From CAZXFH01 sp964640055 (GTDB taxonomy: Bacteria > Fidelibacterota > UBA2242 > JAFGTP01), in contig CAZXFH010000091.1 in NCBI GenBank assembly GCA_964640055.1, positions 1 through 7,619 on the forward strand: a DNA stretch of 7,619 bases. The letters are read 5' to 3'. The notes under the pieces were generated by a model. That model was not told where the DNA came from, ran no database searches, and worked only from the letters and a program-made list of their open reading frames with translations. Shown here in pieces: positions 6,391 to 7,619 of the stretch. The first letter of the stretch is position 1. Each line of letters begins with the position of its first letter. A program made the translations under genes and the position numbers.

Positions 6391-6675
6391 ATGAGCTTAG
6401 TAGTAATAGAAAAAAACGAATTACAGAAACTTCTTGCTGAAGCAGTAGAAAAGGCCATTGCCCGCAAAATACCCGAAATAAAGAGACAGTTAATTCCCAA
6501 ATATATCAGTACAACAGAATTAATGAAAATAACCCACTGGAGCAGACGAAAAATCCAATATTTAAGGGATAATCGCGAAATACCGTTTATTCAGAATGGT
6601 AAAAAAATACTCTATAAATTAAAAGATATCGAAGATTTTATAAACAAACACACCGTAAAACCCAATTCGATTTAA
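6391..6675 (+). CDS. excisionase/AlpA-like helix-turn-helix protein
   Basis: This 94-residue protein has an N-terminal amphipathic, coiled-coil-like helix (LQKLLAEAVEKAIARKI, residues 11-27) and then a HTH_17-type winged helix: YISTTELMKITHWS (38-51), recognition helix RRKIQYLRDN (52-61), wing IPFIQNGKKILYKLKDIEDFI (64-84). This layout is common in small proteins of Bacteroidetes-like integrative elements, annotated as excisionases or regulators. Excisionases bend attachment-site DNA and bias an integrase towards excision; AlpA-type relatives activate integrase genes. It is the last gene before the tRNA border, about 115 bases from a tandem repeat that could be its binding site. The start has no ribosome site; its ATGA overlaps the stop of a 10-codon ORF (6362-6394, MTKINFSDFL). 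Confidence 0.8.
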   Translation: MSLVVIEKNELQKLLAEAVEKAIARKIPEIKRQLIPKYISTTELMKITHWSRRKIQYLRDNREIPFIQNGKKILYKLKDIEDFINKHTVKPNSI

Positions 6676-6711
6676 AAGTAAACGAAGTACAATTAACCGT
6701 TATAAAAATAG

Positions 6712-6740
6712 TTGAATTCACGGCTTTAGTACCGTATAAT
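6712..6740 (+). promoter_or_regulatory. strong sigma-70-like promoter pointing out of the element
   Basis: TTGAAT (6712-6717), exactly 17 bases, then a perfect TATAAT (6735-6740). Transcription would start near 6747 and run towards the tRNA genes, with no + strand gene until 7341. In an excised circle this promoter would read across the joined ends into the element's other end. A short RNA ending at the 6804-6820 hairpin is another possibility. Confidence 0.45.
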
Positions 6741-6787
6741 ATAAAAACAGATATAAATTTAGCAATCAGTAACTAAATAGCCACTTT

Positions 6788-6820
6788 GTTTTACCTATGT
6801 TTTACCTATAAAATATAGGT
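6788..6820. repeat. tandem 11-base repeat and inverted copy next to tRNA-Glu (possible excisionase sites)
   Basis: GTTTTACCTAT occurs twice back to back (6788-6798, 6799-6809). The second copy runs into an inverted repeat, ACCTATA (6804-6810), AAA, TATAGGT (6814-6820). Direct repeats one helical turn apart are typical of cooperative excisionase or integrase arm sites. They lie about 33 bases from the tRNA-Glu 3' end. The half-site ACCTAT is shared with the palindrome at 3149-3160. Confidence 0.55.
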
Positions 6821-6852
6821 TCTTGTTATTTATAAGTTTACATTTATTTATG

Positions 6853-6924
6853 TAGTGCCACGGGGAATCGAACCCCGGTTACAGGAATGAAAACCCTGTG
6901 TCCTAACCACTAGACGATGGCACC
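6853..6924 (-). tRNA. tRNA-Glu (anticodon UUC)
   Basis: The reverse complement folds as a complete 72-base tRNA. It has acceptor stem GGTGCCA/TGGCACT, D-arm stem GTCT/GGAC, anticodon stem CAGGG/TCCTG with loop TTTTCAT (anticodon TTC), variable region TAAC, T-arm CGGGG-TTCGATT-CCCCG and discriminator A. The first acceptor pair is G-U rather than the more usual G-C. The 3' CCA is not encoded. Only 16 bases separate it from tRNA-His, so both are probably cut from one transcript. Its 3' end faces the accessory block and is the likely integration site. Confidence 0.95.
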
Positions 6925-6940
6925 ATATATTGTTCGGGTG

Positions 6941-7014
6941 GGTGAGTGACGGGATTTGAACCCGCGACCACCTGGGCCACAACCAGGCGCTCTACCGACT
7001 GAGCTACACCCACC
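6941..7014 (-). tRNA. tRNA-His (anticodon GUG)
   Basis: The reverse complement gives a complete cloverleaf. It has an 8-pair acceptor stem including the G at position -1 pairing with C73, the identity mark of tRNA-His. The D-arm stem is GCTC/GAGC, the anticodon stem CCTGG/CCAGG has loop TTGTGGC (anticodon GTG), and the T-arm is GCGGG-TTCAAAT-CCCGT. CCA is not encoded. It is the first gene of the tRNA pair. Confidence 0.96.
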
Positions 7015-7053
7015 ATAATCTCGTTTTTTAACTCGCTCTGCAAAAAGCAGGGA

Positions 7054-7082
7054 AATTTAATCACAAAATTCCGGGATGTCAA
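7054..7082 (-). promoter_or_regulatory. promoter of the tRNA-His/tRNA-Glu transcript
   Basis: On the - strand a perfect TTGACA (7082-7077) is followed by 17 bases and TAAATT (7059-7054), four of six matches to the -10 consensus. Transcription would begin near 7047, about 33 bases before tRNA-His. A small stem, CTGC-AAAAA-GCAG (7038-7050), overlaps the start area. Confidence 0.55.
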
Positions 7083-7219
7083 ATAATAAAAGCCACCTAA
7101 TACATATTAAGCGCCACCCATCATAAGACTCTTTATCAGGTGAAAAAATTCTAAACAATCCTGTCTCACCCCCTGAAAACAAGGCTCCCAGAATTTACTG
7201 ATTAAAACAAATATTTTAC
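7083..7219. other. intergenic stretch without recognised gene
   Basis: This divergent region between the tRNA promoter and the next + strand promoter holds no convincing ORF. GCCACC occurs at 7092-7097 and 7113-7118, 21 bases apart. An imperfect inverted pair, CAGGTGA (7138-7144) with TCACCCCCTG (about 7166-7176), is also visible. Neither is strong enough to name. Confidence 0.3.
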
Positions 7220-7248
7220 TTGCAATCTTTAAAAATAACCCCTATTAT
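7220..7248 (+). promoter_or_regulatory. promoter of the small cysteine-containing protein gene
   Basis: TTGCAA (7220-7225), 17 bases, TATTAT (7243-7248), which matches the -10 consensus at five of six positions. Transcription would start near 7255, leaving a leader of about 85 bases if translation begins at 7341. Confidence 0.5.
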
Positions 7249-7340
7249 TAATTAAAGGCTATTTAGCGGCACAGTTGATCAACATTGCAGAGAAACGGGG
7301 ATTGGTCATTGAAAATGAACCAACAAACCCGGAGACGTAC

Positions 7341-7547
7341 ATGCAGTCCAAGCATCGCTACAACACAATCGTCTGTAAAACCGAAAATATCGGGCTTGTG
7401 AAAGATCAGCTCTTTGAATGCCTGACCAACACAAAGTACTGCCCCTATCGCGTGGCCTTTGGCGACAGTGGTTTCTGTACCCATCCTGACCGCAGTCAGT
7501 TTGCCATTGATTCCTCCTGTCGCTATCCTGCAGCCAGCGGCCATTAA
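7341..7547 (+). CDS. small cysteine-containing protein, function unknown
   Basis: A 68-residue product when started at the first in-frame ATG (7341), which follows GGAG (7331-7334) at normal spacing. The frame is open back to a TTG at 7275 with no ribosome site, so a 90-residue form is possible. It has five cysteines (C12, C28, C35, C47, C61). The last three sit in 'CPYR...GFCTHP...SCRYP', which looks like a compact metal-binding or disulfide pattern. No signal peptide is seen. It is transcribed alone from its own promoter, separately from the accessory block, and looks like host DNA in composition. No family is recognised. A longer open frame on the opposite strand is judged a shadow because the promoter, ribosome site and codon use favour this strand. 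Confidence 0.65.
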   Translation: MQSKHRYNTIVCKTENIGLVKDQLFECLTNTKYCPYRVAFGDSGFCTHPDRSQFAIDSSCRYPAASGH

Positions 7548-7619
7548 AACGGCAAAATCTACCATCCCTTTAAGCGGTTGAAACAAAAACAGTCTCAATC
7601 GTAATATTTCTTGATTAAA

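Larger units (their letters stand above)
1660..6852. mobile_element. putative tRNA-Glu-associated integrative element or P4-like satellite (left limit uncertain)
   Basis: All genes from 1755 to 6675 run the same way in DNA clearly richer in A and T than the operon before 1650. The content is typical of a small integrative element: a TOPRIM primase/SF3 helicase of phage P4 alpha type, two small excisionase/AlpA-like HTH proteins, a zinc-module protein and an unknown cargo gene. The right limit is the 3' end of tRNA-Glu at 6853, the classical target for tyrosine integrases. Against it: no integrase, no structural genes and no copy of the tRNA 3' end on the left are visible. The left border is placed only by the composition change and could lie outside the window. 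Confidence 0.45.

Noticed and set aside
1693..6843. GTTTACAT at 1693-1700 and 6836-6843 as attachment-site repeats
   Set aside because: Eight bases in AT-rich DNA recur easily by chance, and the repeat lies outside the tRNA sequence, unlike typical tRNA attachment cores.
7263..7598. 111-codon - strand ORF opposite the small cysteine-containing protein
   Set aside because: No promoter or ribosome site is seen on that strand, while the + strand has both. It is best read as a shadow of the + strand codon bias.

Overview
The window is bacterial and joins three kinds of DNA. The phylum cannot be named from the sequence. The two tRNA genes do not encode a 3' CCA end. Several promoters fit the ordinary sigma-70 pattern (TTGACA/TTGCAA, 17-base spacer, TATTAT-like -10). 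Strong GGAGG ribosome sites occur in some genes but are absent from others. This suits a Gram-negative lineage outside Proteobacteria, possibly in the wider Bacteroidetes/Chlorobi-like assemblage, but that is only inference.

Left part (1-1653): a tightly packed, moderately GC-rich operon on the + strand. It opens with the last 80 residues of a DNA polymerase III beta subunit (sliding clamp). Four small overlapping genes follow: an acidic coiled-coil protein, a 95-residue basic-tailed protein, an FmdB-type zinc ribbon and a 47-residue ribbon-helix-helix-like peptide. A GC-rich hairpin closes the operon.

Middle part (about 1660-6852): an AT-rich accessory block, all genes on the + strand, that looks like a P4-like integrative element or satellite ending beside a tRNA-Glu gene. 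It carries a 433-residue cargo protein of unknown function, a small MerR-like DNA-binding protein, a 753-residue TOPRIM primase/SF3 helicase, an iteron-rich non-coding stretch that could be its replication origin, a protein with two four-cysteine zinc modules, and an excisionase/AlpA-like HTH protein. No integrase, second attachment site or structural gene is visible, so the element is either incomplete in this window or mobilised by something else. Two ACCTAT-type sites stand out: a palindrome in the promoter of the MerR-like gene, and a tandem 11-base repeat plus inverted copy about 30 bases from the tRNA. They suggest that one DNA-binding protein controls both expression and excision.

Right part (6853-7619): chromosomal-looking tRNA-Glu(UUC) and tRNA-His(GUG) genes on the - strand with a shared promoter. 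Then comes a separate + strand promoter and a small cysteine-containing protein.
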